A stretch of 64,000 nucleotides of DNA, taken from NCBI GenBank assembly GCA_016125285.1, contig WGMA01000046.1, positions 31,881 through 95,880 of the forward strand, in the 5' to 3' direction. Position 1 is the first letter of the stretch; every line of letters starts with the position of its first letter. The notes beneath the pieces are model-generated. The model had not been told where the DNA came from, did no database searches, and saw only the letters and a list, made by a program, of their open reading frames with translations. Position numbers and translations under genes: made by a program. Positions 1 to 7,837 of this stretch are shown here, in pieces. This DNA comes from Phycisphaera sp. (lineage in GTDB: Bacteria; Planctomycetota; Phycisphaerae; Phycisphaerales; Zrk34).

Positions 1-11
1 GTTGAACTGAC

Positions 12-1853
12 ATGACACGGACGGCAACCCATGTGTGGCGACCGCCGGATGAGCCTCAAGCCCCAACAGCGAGGAACGCGGTGAGCCTCGGCCAACTGCT
101 GCGCACCGCGGTGCGCCTGCGGCCTTCGCAGCTGTGGTGGCGCGTGGTGCGTCGCGCGCAGCGTCGCCTGGGTGCGCCGACGATCGACGTGCCCGCGCTG
201 ATCGAGGTGCGCGATGACCTGCCGCGGCTCGCCGACGTGGGCCACGTGCCCGGGCCGCGCGGCGGCACGCTCGTCGATCAACTCGAGCGCGGCGTGTTCG
301 ATCATCTCGGTCAGGCGGTCGACACCGGCCGCGACACGCCGGACTGGCGGCTGGGCACGCGCGCCCGCGATCGGCTGTGGACCGTTACGCTGCACTACCA
401 GGCGTGGGCGATGGGGCTGGCGGCGGTCGCGGCCGGCGACCACGACGCGTGCGACGCGAGCGTGCGGGAGCGCGCAGCGAAGCTGCTCGTGCATTACGTC
501 GACGACTGGATCGCGCGGTGCCGCGTCGAAGACACGGCGGCGCGTGAGCTGGCGTGGAACGCGTACGCGGTCGCGACGCGCCTGGGTTGGTGGGCGCGGC
601 TGTATCACCGGCTCGGTGCGCCGGGTCGGGCTGACTGGGGCGCGTTCGAGGATCGGTTCCTCCGCAGCGCCTGGACGCAGGCGGCGTATCTGCACGAGCG
701 CGTCGAGTGGGACCTGCTGGGCAATCACGTGCTGCGCGACGCGGTGGGACTGGCCTGGGCGGGGCGGTGGTTCAAGGGCGACGCGCCGAAGCGGTGGCTG
801 CGTACGGCCGAGACGATCGTCTCGGCGCAGCTCAACGAGCAGGTATTGCCGGACGGCGGTCACTACGAACGCAGCGCGATGTATCACGTGCACGTGTTGA
901 AGGATCTGTTCGTGCTCGCGCAGCTGGTCGACAGCGAAACGTTGCGTGGGCGCATCATTGAGGCGTGCGGGCGCATGGCGGAATACCTGGCGTGGGCGCG
1001 GCACCCCGACGGCGGCGTGTGCCTGTTCAATGACGCCACGCTCAATGGATCTGCAGCGCCGATCGACGCGCTGGCCGCGTGCCGCGCGTTGTTCGGCGTC
1101 GACGTCGAACCGGACGCGCGGCGTGGCGGGCGCTACTTTGCAGACACCGGCCTCATCGCGTGGCACGACGACGTGTGGAGCGTGTTCTTCGACGTCGGCC
1201 CGATCGCCGCCGACTGTCAGCCGGGTCACGGGCACGCCGATGCGCTGACGATCGAGGCGTCGTGCCGCGGGCATCGGTTGATCGTCGATCCCGGCGCGTT
1301 CGCTTACGACGACGACGCGCGGCGGCGCTACGACCGCTCGACCGCGGCGCACAACACGGTATGCCTCAACGACGCGGACTCCAGTGAGGTGTGGAGCGTG
1401 TTCCGTGTCGGCCGACGTGCGACGACGACGGTGACGCGCTGCGACCTTGGCGCCTCGGGCGTCACGGCCACGGCGACGCATGACGGTTATCGTCGCCTGC
1501 CGGGCCGGCCGATGCACACGCGGACATTGAGGGTCGGTGCGATCGGTGGCGACGGCGAACGGGTGGTGCGACTGGTCGATCGCGTCGACGGTGACGGATT
1601 GCACGCGGTCACCGGCGGACTGTTGATCGACCCGGCGTGGTCCGCCGAGCCGGGCGAACGCGGCTGGGCGTTGCGGCACGCCGATGGCGCGCGGGTGACG
1701 ATTCACGTCGACGGACCCGAAGGTATCGCACTCTCGACGAGCGACGCGGCGTATCACCCGCGGTTCGGCGAGGAACTCGACGCGACACGGCTGACGTGGC
1801 GGTGCCACGGGCATCTACCCGTCGAGGTCACGGTGACGATCAAGGCAGATTGA
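12..1853 (+). CDS. heparinase II/III-like polysaccharide lyase family protein
   Basis: The 613-aa product looks like a heparinase II/III-type protein: a helical (alpha/alpha toroid) N-terminal half followed by a beta-sandwich C-terminal half. Supporting motifs are NHVLRDAVGLAW near residue 237, GGHYERSAMYHVHVL near 283, and the block GHGHADAL (about 405) then DPGAFAY (about 424) and AAHNTV. Family members cleave acidic polysaccharides and are common in exopolysaccharide clusters. An in-frame TGA lies at 3-5, so ATG at 12 is close to the 5-prime limit, and there is no room for an upstream leader; the operon probably begins before the window. No obvious signal peptide is visible. The stop overlaps the start of the next gene (TGATG), so translation is probably coupled. 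Substrate is not readable from the sequence. Confidence 0.8.
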   Translation: MTRTATHVWRPPDEPQAPTARNAVSLGQLLRTAVRLRPSQLWWRVVRRAQRRLGAPTIDVPALIEVRDDLPRLADVGHVPGPRGGTLVDQLERGVFDHLGQAVDTGRDTPDWRLGTRARDRLWTVTLHYQAWAMGLAAVAAGDHDACDASVRERAAKLLVHYVDDWIARCRVEDTAARELAWNAYAVATRLGWWARLYHRLGAPGRADWGAFEDRFLRSAWTQAAYLHERVEWDLLGNHVLRDAVGLAWAGRWFKGDAPKRWLRTAETIVSAQLNEQVLPDGGHYERSAMYHVHVLKDLFVLAQLVDSETLRGRIIEACGRMAEYLAWARHPDGGVCLFNDATLNGSAAPIDALAACRALFGVDVEPDARRGGRYFADTGLIAWHDDVWSVFFDVGPIAADCQPGHGHADALTIEASCRGHRLIVDPGAFAYDDDARRRYDRSTAAHNTVCLNDADSSEVWSVFRVGRRATTTVTRCDLGASGVTATATHDGYRRLPGRPMHTRTLRVGAIGGDGERVVRLVDRVDGDGLHAVTGGLLIDPAWSAEPGERGWALRHADGARVTIHVDGPEGIALSTSDAAYHPRFGEELDATRLTWRCHGHLPVEVTVTIKAD

Positions 1854-3166
1854 TGCGGATCCTCTACGTTTCACAGTATTTTCCCCCCGAGGTGTGTGCG
1901 CCGGCGGCGCGCGTGTACGACCTGTCGCGGCAGTGGGTGCGCCAGGGGCACGACGTGACGGTGCTCACGGCGTTCGCGCATCATCCGACGGGCGTCAAGG
2001 CGAAGGCGGATCGCTGGACTCTGACACGGCGGGAGCGTGTCGACGACATCGACGTCGTGCGGACGTACGTGTACGCCACGCCGAACGAGGGCGTGGTGCG
2101 GCGCATGATGTCGTACGCGAGCTTCATGACATCGGCGGGCGTGATCGGCGCGGCGCGTGCGGCCCGGCCGGACGTGGTGATCGCGACGTCACCGCAGCTG
2201 CTGACCGGCGTGGCGGGATGGGCGCTGGCCAAGCGGTTCGGCGTGCCGTTCGTCTTCGAGGTGCGCGACCTCTGGCCGGAGTCGATCCTCGCGGTCGACG
2301 CGATGCGCGACAACGCAGTGATCCGCGGTCTCAAGCGCGTCGCGGCGTTCCTCTACCGACGCAGCGATGCGATCGTGACCGTCGGCGACGGCTACCGGCG
2401 ACAGCTCGGTGAGCTGTACGGCGTGCCCGCCGACAAGGTGCGTGTGATCCCCAACGGCGTCGACCCCGAGCTGTTCACGCCGGGCGATCGCGACAACGAC
2501 GTCCGCCGCGCGATGGGGTGGGGCGACAAGCGTGTGGCGATGTACATCGGCACGATCGGCATGGCGCACGGGTTGGAGACGGTGCTCGACGCCGCGGCGC
2601 AACTTCGCGACCGGCGGGCCGACATCGTGCTCGCGCTCGTGGGCGAGGGCGCGGACAAGGCGCGGCTCAAGCAATGCGCCGCCGAGCGCGGCCTCAACAA
2701 CGTGTGCTTCGTCGATCTGCAGCCCAAGCAGCGCATCCCCGCGTATTACGCCGCGTGTGACGTCGGCCTGGTGTGCCTGCGCGACGCTGAGCTGTTCCGG
2801 CACGTGCTGCCGTCGAAGCTGTTCGAGTACATGGCGATGGCCCGACCGGTGCTGATCAACGTGGACGGCGACGCGCGGCGGCTGGTGGAATCCGCGGGCG
2901 CGGGCCTGTTTGTCGAACCGAACGACGCGGCGGCGCTCGCGGGGACGATCGCCCGGTGCGTCGACGACGCGCCGGGCCTCGAGCGCATGGGCGCGGCGGG
3001 GCGCGCGTGCGCCACCGAGCGTTACACGCGTCCGGCACAGGCGACGCAGTACATCGAGCTGCTGCGATCGCTCGTCGACCCGAGGCCCGAGGCGGACGCG
3101 ACATCGGACACCGACATGGACAAATCAATGAAACCTTCGACACGACAGGTGGTGTCCGGTGACTGA
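1853..3166 (+). CDS. glycosyltransferase family 4, WbuB-like
   Basis: A GT-B glycosyltransferase of about 437 aa. The N-terminal Rossmann half starts MRILYVSQYFPPE. FEVRDLWPES near residue 134 is characteristic of WbuB-like GT4 enzymes. The C-terminal nucleotide-sugar half carries GTIGMAHG (about 232) and the acidic E-x7-E region around LPSKLFEYMA (about 318). The start ATG shares its A with the preceding stop codon. The open frame extends farther upstream, but that part overlaps the heparinase-like gene and is not family-like. It probably transfers a sugar during synthesis of a surface polysaccharide; the acceptor is unknown. It overlaps the following dehydrogenase gene by 8 nt. Confidence 0.88.
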   Translation: MRILYVSQYFPPEVCAPAARVYDLSRQWVRQGHDVTVLTAFAHHPTGVKAKADRWTLTRRERVDDIDVVRTYVYATPNEGVVRRMMSYASFMTSAGVIGAARAARPDVVIATSPQLLTGVAGWALAKRFGVPFVFEVRDLWPESILAVDAMRDNAVIRGLKRVAAFLYRRSDAIVTVGDGYRRQLGELYGVPADKVRVIPNGVDPELFTPGDRDNDVRRAMGWGDKRVAMYIGTIGMAHGLETVLDAAAQLRDRRADIVLALVGEGADKARLKQCAAERGLNNVCFVDLQPKQRIPAYYAACDVGLVCLRDAELFRHVLPSKLFEYMAMARPVLINVDGDARRLVESAGAGLFVEPNDAAALAGTIARCVDDAPGLERMGAAGRACATERYTRPAQATQYIELLRSLVDPRPEADATSDTDMDKSMKPSTRQVVSGD

Positions 3167-4508
3167 CGCGTGTGTGATCGGGCTCGGGTATGTGGGGCTG
3201 CCGACGGCGTCGCTGATGGCGACGGCGGGGTTGCATGTGGTCGGCGTCGACGTCAACGCGGAGCGGGTCGACGCGATCGAGCGCGACGAGGTGGTGATGG
3301 ACGAGGCGGGGCTGGGCACGCTGGTGTCGGCGGCGCGCAAGAGCGGCAACCTGCGGGCGTCGATCGAGCCCGTCGAGGCGGAGGTGTTCGTGATCTGCGT
3401 GCCGACGCCGGTGACCGGCGATCAACACGCCGACCTGAGCATGGTGGAGGCCGCGGCCCGTGCGATCGCGCCGCTCGTTCGCCCGGGCAATCTCGTCATC
3501 CTCGAGTCGACGTCACCGATCGGCACGACACGCAACGTGGTCGGCGGGGCGCTGCGTGACGCGGGTCTGGCGCCGGGCGTCGACGTGCACCTTTGCTACT
3601 GCCCCGAGCGGGTGCTGCCGGGCAACACGGTCGCCGAGCTGATCAACAACCACCGGGTCATCGGCGGGGTCACCGAGCGTTGCGCCAGGCGCGCCCGCGA
3701 CATGTACGCTCGGTTCTGCCAGGGCGAGATCACGACCACCGACGACCTGACGGCCGAGATGGTCAAGCTGACGGAGAACACGTTCCGCGACGTCAACATC
3801 GCGTTGGCCAACACGCTGGCGCGGATCGCCGAGGACGCCGGCGTCGACGTTTGGCGCGTGATCGAATTGGCGAACCGCCACCCGCGCGTCAACGTGCACC
3901 AGCCCGGGCCCGGCGTGGGTGGGCACTGCATCCCGGTCGATCCGTGGTTCCTGGTTGACGGGTTCCCGCGTCACGCGCAGCTGATCACCGAGGCGCGCAC
4001 GATCAACGACACGCAGCCGCGGCGCGTGCTCGACCGACTCGTCGCGATCGGCGCCGTTCGGCCCGGCGACACGATCGCGATCCTCGGCGCGGCGTACAAG
4101 GCGGACATCGACGACAGCCGATCGAGTCCCGGCGCGGCGCTCGCAGCGGTCGCACGCGAAGCCGGGTTCGACACAAGACTGCACGACCCGCGCGCCCGTC
4201 GCCAGCACCCCGGCGACGAGCCGATCACACGCGACCTGACCGCGGCGCTGCAGGGCGCGGCGGCGGCGGTGGTCTGCACCGATCACGCCGAATATCGCCG
4301 ATTGACACCCGCGGTGTTCACCGAACACATGGCCGGGCGCGTGCTCTTTGACGCACGCCGCTGCCTTGACCCGGGCGCGTTCATCGCGGCGGGCTTCACC
4401 TTGCTCGCGATCGGCGTCGGCGACGCCGCACCTGTCTCGCCGCCGCTTGCCGCTGCCGACGCGACGCGCGCCGACGTGGCCGCGTCAAACGATCCCAAGT
4501 CATGCTGA
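3159..4508 (+). CDS. wecC: nucleotide-sugar dehydrogenase, UDP-N-acetyl-D-mannosamine dehydrogenase type
   Basis: The 449-aa product has the N-terminal NAD-binding GLGYVGLP (residues 8-15), CPERVLPG (about 148) and the active-site block GGHCIPVDPWF with the catalytic Cys near 257. The combination CPERVLPG plus HCIPVDPWF resembles WecC/VipA-type enzymes that oxidise UDP-ManNAc (or UDP-GlcNAc) to the uronic acid, rather than UDP-glucose dehydrogenase. Start is GTG at 3159, overlapping the glycosyltransferase gene. About 20-25 residues after the UDP-binding domain are Ala/Asp-rich and probably disordered. It supplies an acidic sugar nucleotide for the neighbouring polysaccharide genes. The exact substrate is inferred. 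Confidence 0.85.
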   Translation: MTDACVIGLGYVGLPTASLMATAGLHVVGVDVNAERVDAIERDEVVMDEAGLGTLVSAARKSGNLRASIEPVEAEVFVICVPTPVTGDQHADLSMVEAAARAIAPLVRPGNLVILESTSPIGTTRNVVGGALRDAGLAPGVDVHLCYCPERVLPGNTVAELINNHRVIGGVTERCARRARDMYARFCQGEITTTDDLTAEMVKLTENTFRDVNIALANTLARIAEDAGVDVWRVIELANRHPRVNVHQPGPGVGGHCIPVDPWFLVDGFPRHAQLITEARTINDTQPRRVLDRLVAIGAVRPGDTIAILGAAYKADIDDSRSSPGAALAAVAREAGFDTRLHDPRARRQHPGDEPITRDLTAALQGAAAAVVCTDHAEYRRLTPAVFTEHMAGRVLFDARRCLDPGAFIAAGFTLLAIGVGDAAPVSPPLAAADATRADVAASNDPKSC

Positions 4509-6061
4509 TCGTCATCTCCATCACGTTTATCGCGGCGCTGTCGCTTTCGCTGGTCCTCACGCCGCTCGCGGCGCGAACGGCGCTGCGTGTCGGGCTCGTC
4601 GATCGACCCTCCAGGCATCGCGCCGGCGGCAGCCGCGTCGTGCCGCGCGCCGGCGGCTATCCGCTGGCGATCGGCGTCTGGGGCGCCATCGGCGTGATGG
4701 CGCTCTTCAGCGAGTCGACGCGCCGAATGCTCGAGCACCGGCCCGAACTGCTCGGCGCTCTGATCGCCGCGGGCCTCGTGATGTTCATTCTCGGCGCGAT
4801 CGACGACCTGCGTGACCTGACTCCGAAGCTGAAGCTCGCGGTGCAGCTGCTGGTCGCCGCGGGCGTGCTCGCCGCGGGGCTGGGCTTCGATCGTATCACG
4901 CTGCTGGACCTGCCGATGATCCACCTCGGCTGGCTCGCCGCGCCGATCACCGTGATGTGGATCGTCGGCGTCACCAACGCGATGAACCTGATCGACGGCG
5001 TCGACGGCCTGGCGCTGACGACCACGGCGTTGATCTCCGCGGCGATCGGTTTCATCGCGTATCAGCAGGGCAACACCGGCGCGGCGGCGATGGCGGCGGC
5101 GCTCACCGGGTCATCGTTCGGCGTGCTCCGCAGCAACTTTGCGCCGGCGAAGGTGTTTCTCGGTGACGCCGGCTCGCTGTTCGCCGGCTCGTCGCTGGCC
5201 GTCCTCTCGCTCGGCGTCAGCGCGAAGGGGGCGGTCGCGGGCTCGATGCTGATCCCCGTGCTGCTGCTCGGCTATCCGATCCTCGACACGCTGCTGGTCA
5301 TGCTGCGTCGCTGGCTCAGCGGCAAGTCGATCCTCTCCGGCGACCAGGGGCACATCCACCACCGCATGCTCGAGCGCGGCATGAAGCACAGCCAGATCAC
5401 CATCGTGCTCGCGGTGTTCACGATGATGCTGTGCTACCTCGGCGTGTGCATCGCGGCGGGCTCGGCGTACCTGTCGACGCTCGGCCTGATCCTCGTCGGT
5501 GCGTTCGTGTTCATCGGGTCACGCGTGCTGGGATATCCGAGCCACCTGTCCGTGCGCAAGCTGCGGCGCTGGAGCCCGCGCTTCCGCGCCGTGCGTTACC
5601 AGTCACGCCTGGCGTGCGTCGACATGGAGCTGGCGGGCGACCTCGACGGCGCGTTCAGCGTGTTGCAACGCGTCGGCAAGCTCTACGGGGTGGCCCGTTT
5701 CACGATCCTTCTGCCGCCCGGCGACGCAGACAACGGCGCGGCGCGCCCCGCTCCGCGTCGACGCATCGTCATGTCGTTCGACAACGCGACCGCTCGACTC
5801 GGCGCGCGGCACGCCGGTTGGCATCACGACGTCTACCGTGACGCCGCGTCGGGTTTCGCGGTGCGTACGCTCGTGCCCTGCGACACGGTCGAGCGCGAGT
5901 ATCAGCTCGAGTGCCGCATCGCGGTCGGCCGGGTGCTCCGCGCGATGGCGCGGCGCCTGAGGGACCTCGACCGGTCGCCGGGCGAGGCGACGTACGATGA
6001 CAACACTGACACGACGGCCGGCGCGGCGACCCATACCGGCAAGCCGGGCGAGGCCGCCTGA
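4502..6061 (+). CDS. undecaprenyl-phosphate sugar-1-phosphate transferase, WecA/TagO family, with C-terminal extension
   Basis: A polytopic membrane protein of 519 aa. The first ~345 residues form the MraY/WecA fold with DDLRDL (about 100), NAMNLIDGVDGLA (about 159), GDAGS (about 221) and HIHHR (about 283). These are metal- and substrate-binding motifs of enzymes that load a sugar-1-phosphate onto undecaprenyl phosphate. After the last membrane segment (VLGYPSHL) comes a ~165-residue soluble tail with a predicted alpha/beta pattern and a poorly conserved, Asp/Thr-rich end. WecA itself is about 350-370 aa, so the tail is an addition of unknown role. It overlaps the dehydrogenase gene by 7 nt. 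It is the probable initiating enzyme of the polysaccharide pathway. Confidence 0.88.
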   Translation: MLIVISITFIAALSLSLVLTPLAARTALRVGLVDRPSRHRAGGSRVVPRAGGYPLAIGVWGAIGVMALFSESTRRMLEHRPELLGALIAAGLVMFILGAIDDLRDLTPKLKLAVQLLVAAGVLAAGLGFDRITLLDLPMIHLGWLAAPITVMWIVGVTNAMNLIDGVDGLALTTTALISAAIGFIAYQQGNTGAAAMAAALTGSSFGVLRSNFAPAKVFLGDAGSLFAGSSLAVLSLGVSAKGAVAGSMLIPVLLLGYPILDTLLVMLRRWLSGKSILSGDQGHIHHRMLERGMKHSQITIVLAVFTMMLCYLGVCIAAGSAYLSTLGLILVGAFVFIGSRVLGYPSHLSVRKLRRWSPRFRAVRYQSRLACVDMELAGDLDGAFSVLQRVGKLYGVARFTILLPPGDADNGAARPAPRRRIVMSFDNATARLGARHAGWHHDVYRDAASGFAVRTLVPCDTVEREYQLECRIAVGRVLRAMARRLRDLDRSPGEATYDDNTDTTAGAATHTGKPGEAA

Positions 6062-6062
6062 C

Positions 6063-7004
6063 ATGCAGACAACGGACACCAACCCGACAGCCGTTGAAGG
6101 CCCGTCCACGCCGACGACGATCGACGCTTCGGCATCCACGCCCGACGCGGAACACGAGCCCGTGCAACACGCAGCGAGCGAGCCGCACCCGCCCGCGTCT
6201 CGACCGCCGCGACGACGCATCACGATCGTCGCTGCGGTCACGCTCGGCCTGTGCGCGTCCGGCGCGCTCGCGTTGACGACGCCGATGGATCCGCTCGGCT
6301 GGTGCTTCGCGTTGGCGACGCTCGGCGTGATGCTGCGTTGGGTCGGCGCACGCCGCACGGGGCTTGCGCTGTTGATCGTCGCGCCGCTGCTGTTGTTCGT
6401 TGCCGCGAGCCCCTACGTGGCCGGCGCACTCTTTGAATCGCTGGAGTCGCGGTACCCGCCGATCCCGGTCGCCGACACGCTGCACGCGGACGTGATCGTC
6501 GTGCTCGGCGGCGGCGTGAGCGCCGCGTACCCGCCGCGGCTGCACCCGGACCTGGGCTCGGCGAGCGATCGCCTGGCGCACGCGGCCCGACTGTACCACG
6601 CCGGCAAGGCCCCGCGGCTGATCCTCTGCGATTCGACCAGCAGCCCGATGGCGGAGCTGCTCGGCGAGTGGGGCGTGCCCAACTCGGCCATGGTCCTCGA
6701 GACCGGCAGCATGAACACGCACGAAAACGCCGCGTTCATCGCCGACATGATCAGGTCGCAGCGCATCGAAGGCGTGCTGCTGGTGACCTCGGCGCTGCAC
6801 ATGCGGCGGGCGCTGGCGACGTTCCGCGCCGCCGGCATCGACGCCACGCCCGTGCCGACCGACTTCGAGTACGTGCACGCACCGAACCGGAGGACGTTTC
6901 TGAGCGGCGTCGTCCCCAGCGCCGGCGCACTGCAGTCGACGCAGCGGGCGCTGCACGAGTACGGTGGTTATCTGTATTACCAGTTACGCGGATGGATCAA
7001 GTGA
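6063..7004 (+). CDS. YdcF/SanA/ElyC-family protein (DUF218)
   Basis: A 313-aa protein with a ~45-residue disordered N-terminus, two or three hydrophobic segments (about 50-125) and a DUF218 domain starting VIVVLGGG near residue 143. It retains the family's S-x-R/H-x-RA-type end motif as SALHMRRALATFRAAG. ElyC/SanA relatives act in envelope or lipid-carrier metabolism, and the location after a WecA-type enzyme fits that. The ATG at 6063 is chosen because it follows the previous stop by one base; the frame is open upstream, but that part overlaps the previous gene. The stop TGA overlaps a possible GTG start of the next gene. The reaction is unknown. Confidence 0.8.
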   Translation: MQTTDTNPTAVEGPSTPTTIDASASTPDAEHEPVQHAASEPHPPASRPPRRRITIVAAVTLGLCASGALALTTPMDPLGWCFALATLGVMLRWVGARRTGLALLIVAPLLLFVAASPYVAGALFESLESRYPPIPVADTLHADVIVVLGGGVSAAYPPRLHPDLGSASDRLAHAARLYHAGKAPRLILCDSTSSPMAELLGEWGVPNSAMVLETGSMNTHENAAFIADMIRSQRIEGVLLVTSALHMRRALATFRAAGIDATPVPTDFEYVHAPNRRTFLSGVVPSAGALQSTQRALHEYGGYLYYQLRGWIK

Positions 7005-7501
7005 CCTCAACGGAAGCGACCGACACCGCGCCCCGGCGATCAACGTTGGGCGCGTGGGTCGCGGCGTCACCCGACGACCGTCGACTCGCGACGCGCGCGG
7101 CGCTGTGGCTGGTCGTGACGCGCGTCGCGCTGGCGGTGTCGGGCTACCGCGGCGCACGCCGTGTGCTTCGCCTCGACGCGGCGCGGCCGACGCTCGCGGT
7201 TGACGACGATGGCCGCGGCGACGGGCCCACCGATCTGCCGCGACGTGTCGGCCGGGCGGTGCGCGCCGCGGCGCGTCGACTGCCGGGACGGTACGCGTGT
7301 CTCTGCCAGGCGCTCGTCGCCGAGCGACTGCTGCGCGCGGCGGGACTCGACGCCAACCTGTCGATCGGCGTCGCGCGACCCGGCGACGCTCCGTCGCTGC
7401 GCGGACACGCCTGGCTGACGTGCGGCGCGACCGTCGTCGTCGGCGACAACGGGGAACGCGACGCCTTCACCGAGCTTCACACGCGGAGCACATGGCCATG
7501 A
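6992..7501 (+). CDS. lasso-peptide biosynthesis B2 (transglutaminase-like leader protease)
   Basis: A protein of about 169 aa of the Transglut_core3 / lasso B2 type. The cysteine-protease-like triad is visible: Cys in RYACLCQAL near residues 103-105, His in GHAWL near 139, and Asp in VVVGD near 152. B2 proteins remove the leader from lasso precursors, working with a B1 recognition protein, which is the next gene here. ATG at 6992 overlaps the YdcF-like gene by 13 nt. A GTG at 7001 that overlaps its stop (GTGA) is an equally good start. The stop overlaps the ATG of the PqqD-like gene (ATGA), so the two are probably co-translated. Confidence 0.85.
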   Translation: MDQVTSTEATDTAPRRSTLGAWVAASPDDRRLATRAALWLVVTRVALAVSGYRGARRVLRLDAARPTLAVDDDGRGDGPTDLPRRVGRAVRAAARRLPGRYACLCQALVAERLLRAAGLDANLSIGVARPGDAPSLRGHAWLTCGATVVVGDNGERDAFTELHTRSTWP

Positions 7502-7806
7502 CCACGCACGTCAACCTGATCGACGAACGCTGGCGGCCGCACACCGACATCGTGGGCGAGCGGCTCGACGACGCGTACGTGCTGGCCGACCTCAAGTCGA
7601 ATCAGATCTACGAGCTCAACACCACGGGCATGCGCCTGTGGCAGCTGCTGTCCGACGGCGCGGATTACGCGACCATCCGCGACCGGCTGCTCGACGAATT
7701 CGACGTTGCCGCCGACGCGCTCGAGGCCGACATCGCCCGCTTGGCCGGTGAACTGGCCGACGCCGGCCTGATCGTTCGCGTGAACGACGCCGCGCCGCCC
7801 GCCTGA
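7498..7806 (+). CDS. PqqD-family RiPP recognition element (lasso B1)
   Basis: A product of about 102 aa with the PqqD/RRE winged-helix pattern: an N-terminal strand region (LADLKSNQIYELNTTGMRLW), then helices with IRDRLLDEFDVAADALEADIARLAGEL. The NTTG...LW turn is typical of PqqD-like proteins. In lasso pathways a free-standing RRE binds the precursor leader and presents it to the B2 protease. Two in-frame ATGs exist (7492 and 7498); the second forms an ATGA overlap with the previous stop and is preferred. It is encoded between the B2 protease and the cyclase. Confidence 0.85.
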   Translation: MTTHVNLIDERWRPHTDIVGERLDDAYVLADLKSNQIYELNTTGMRLWQLLSDGADYATIRDRLLDEFDVAADALEADIARLAGELADAGLIVRVNDAAPPA

Positions 7807-7837
7807 CCACACGCGCTCGACAACGACACTGTCACAA

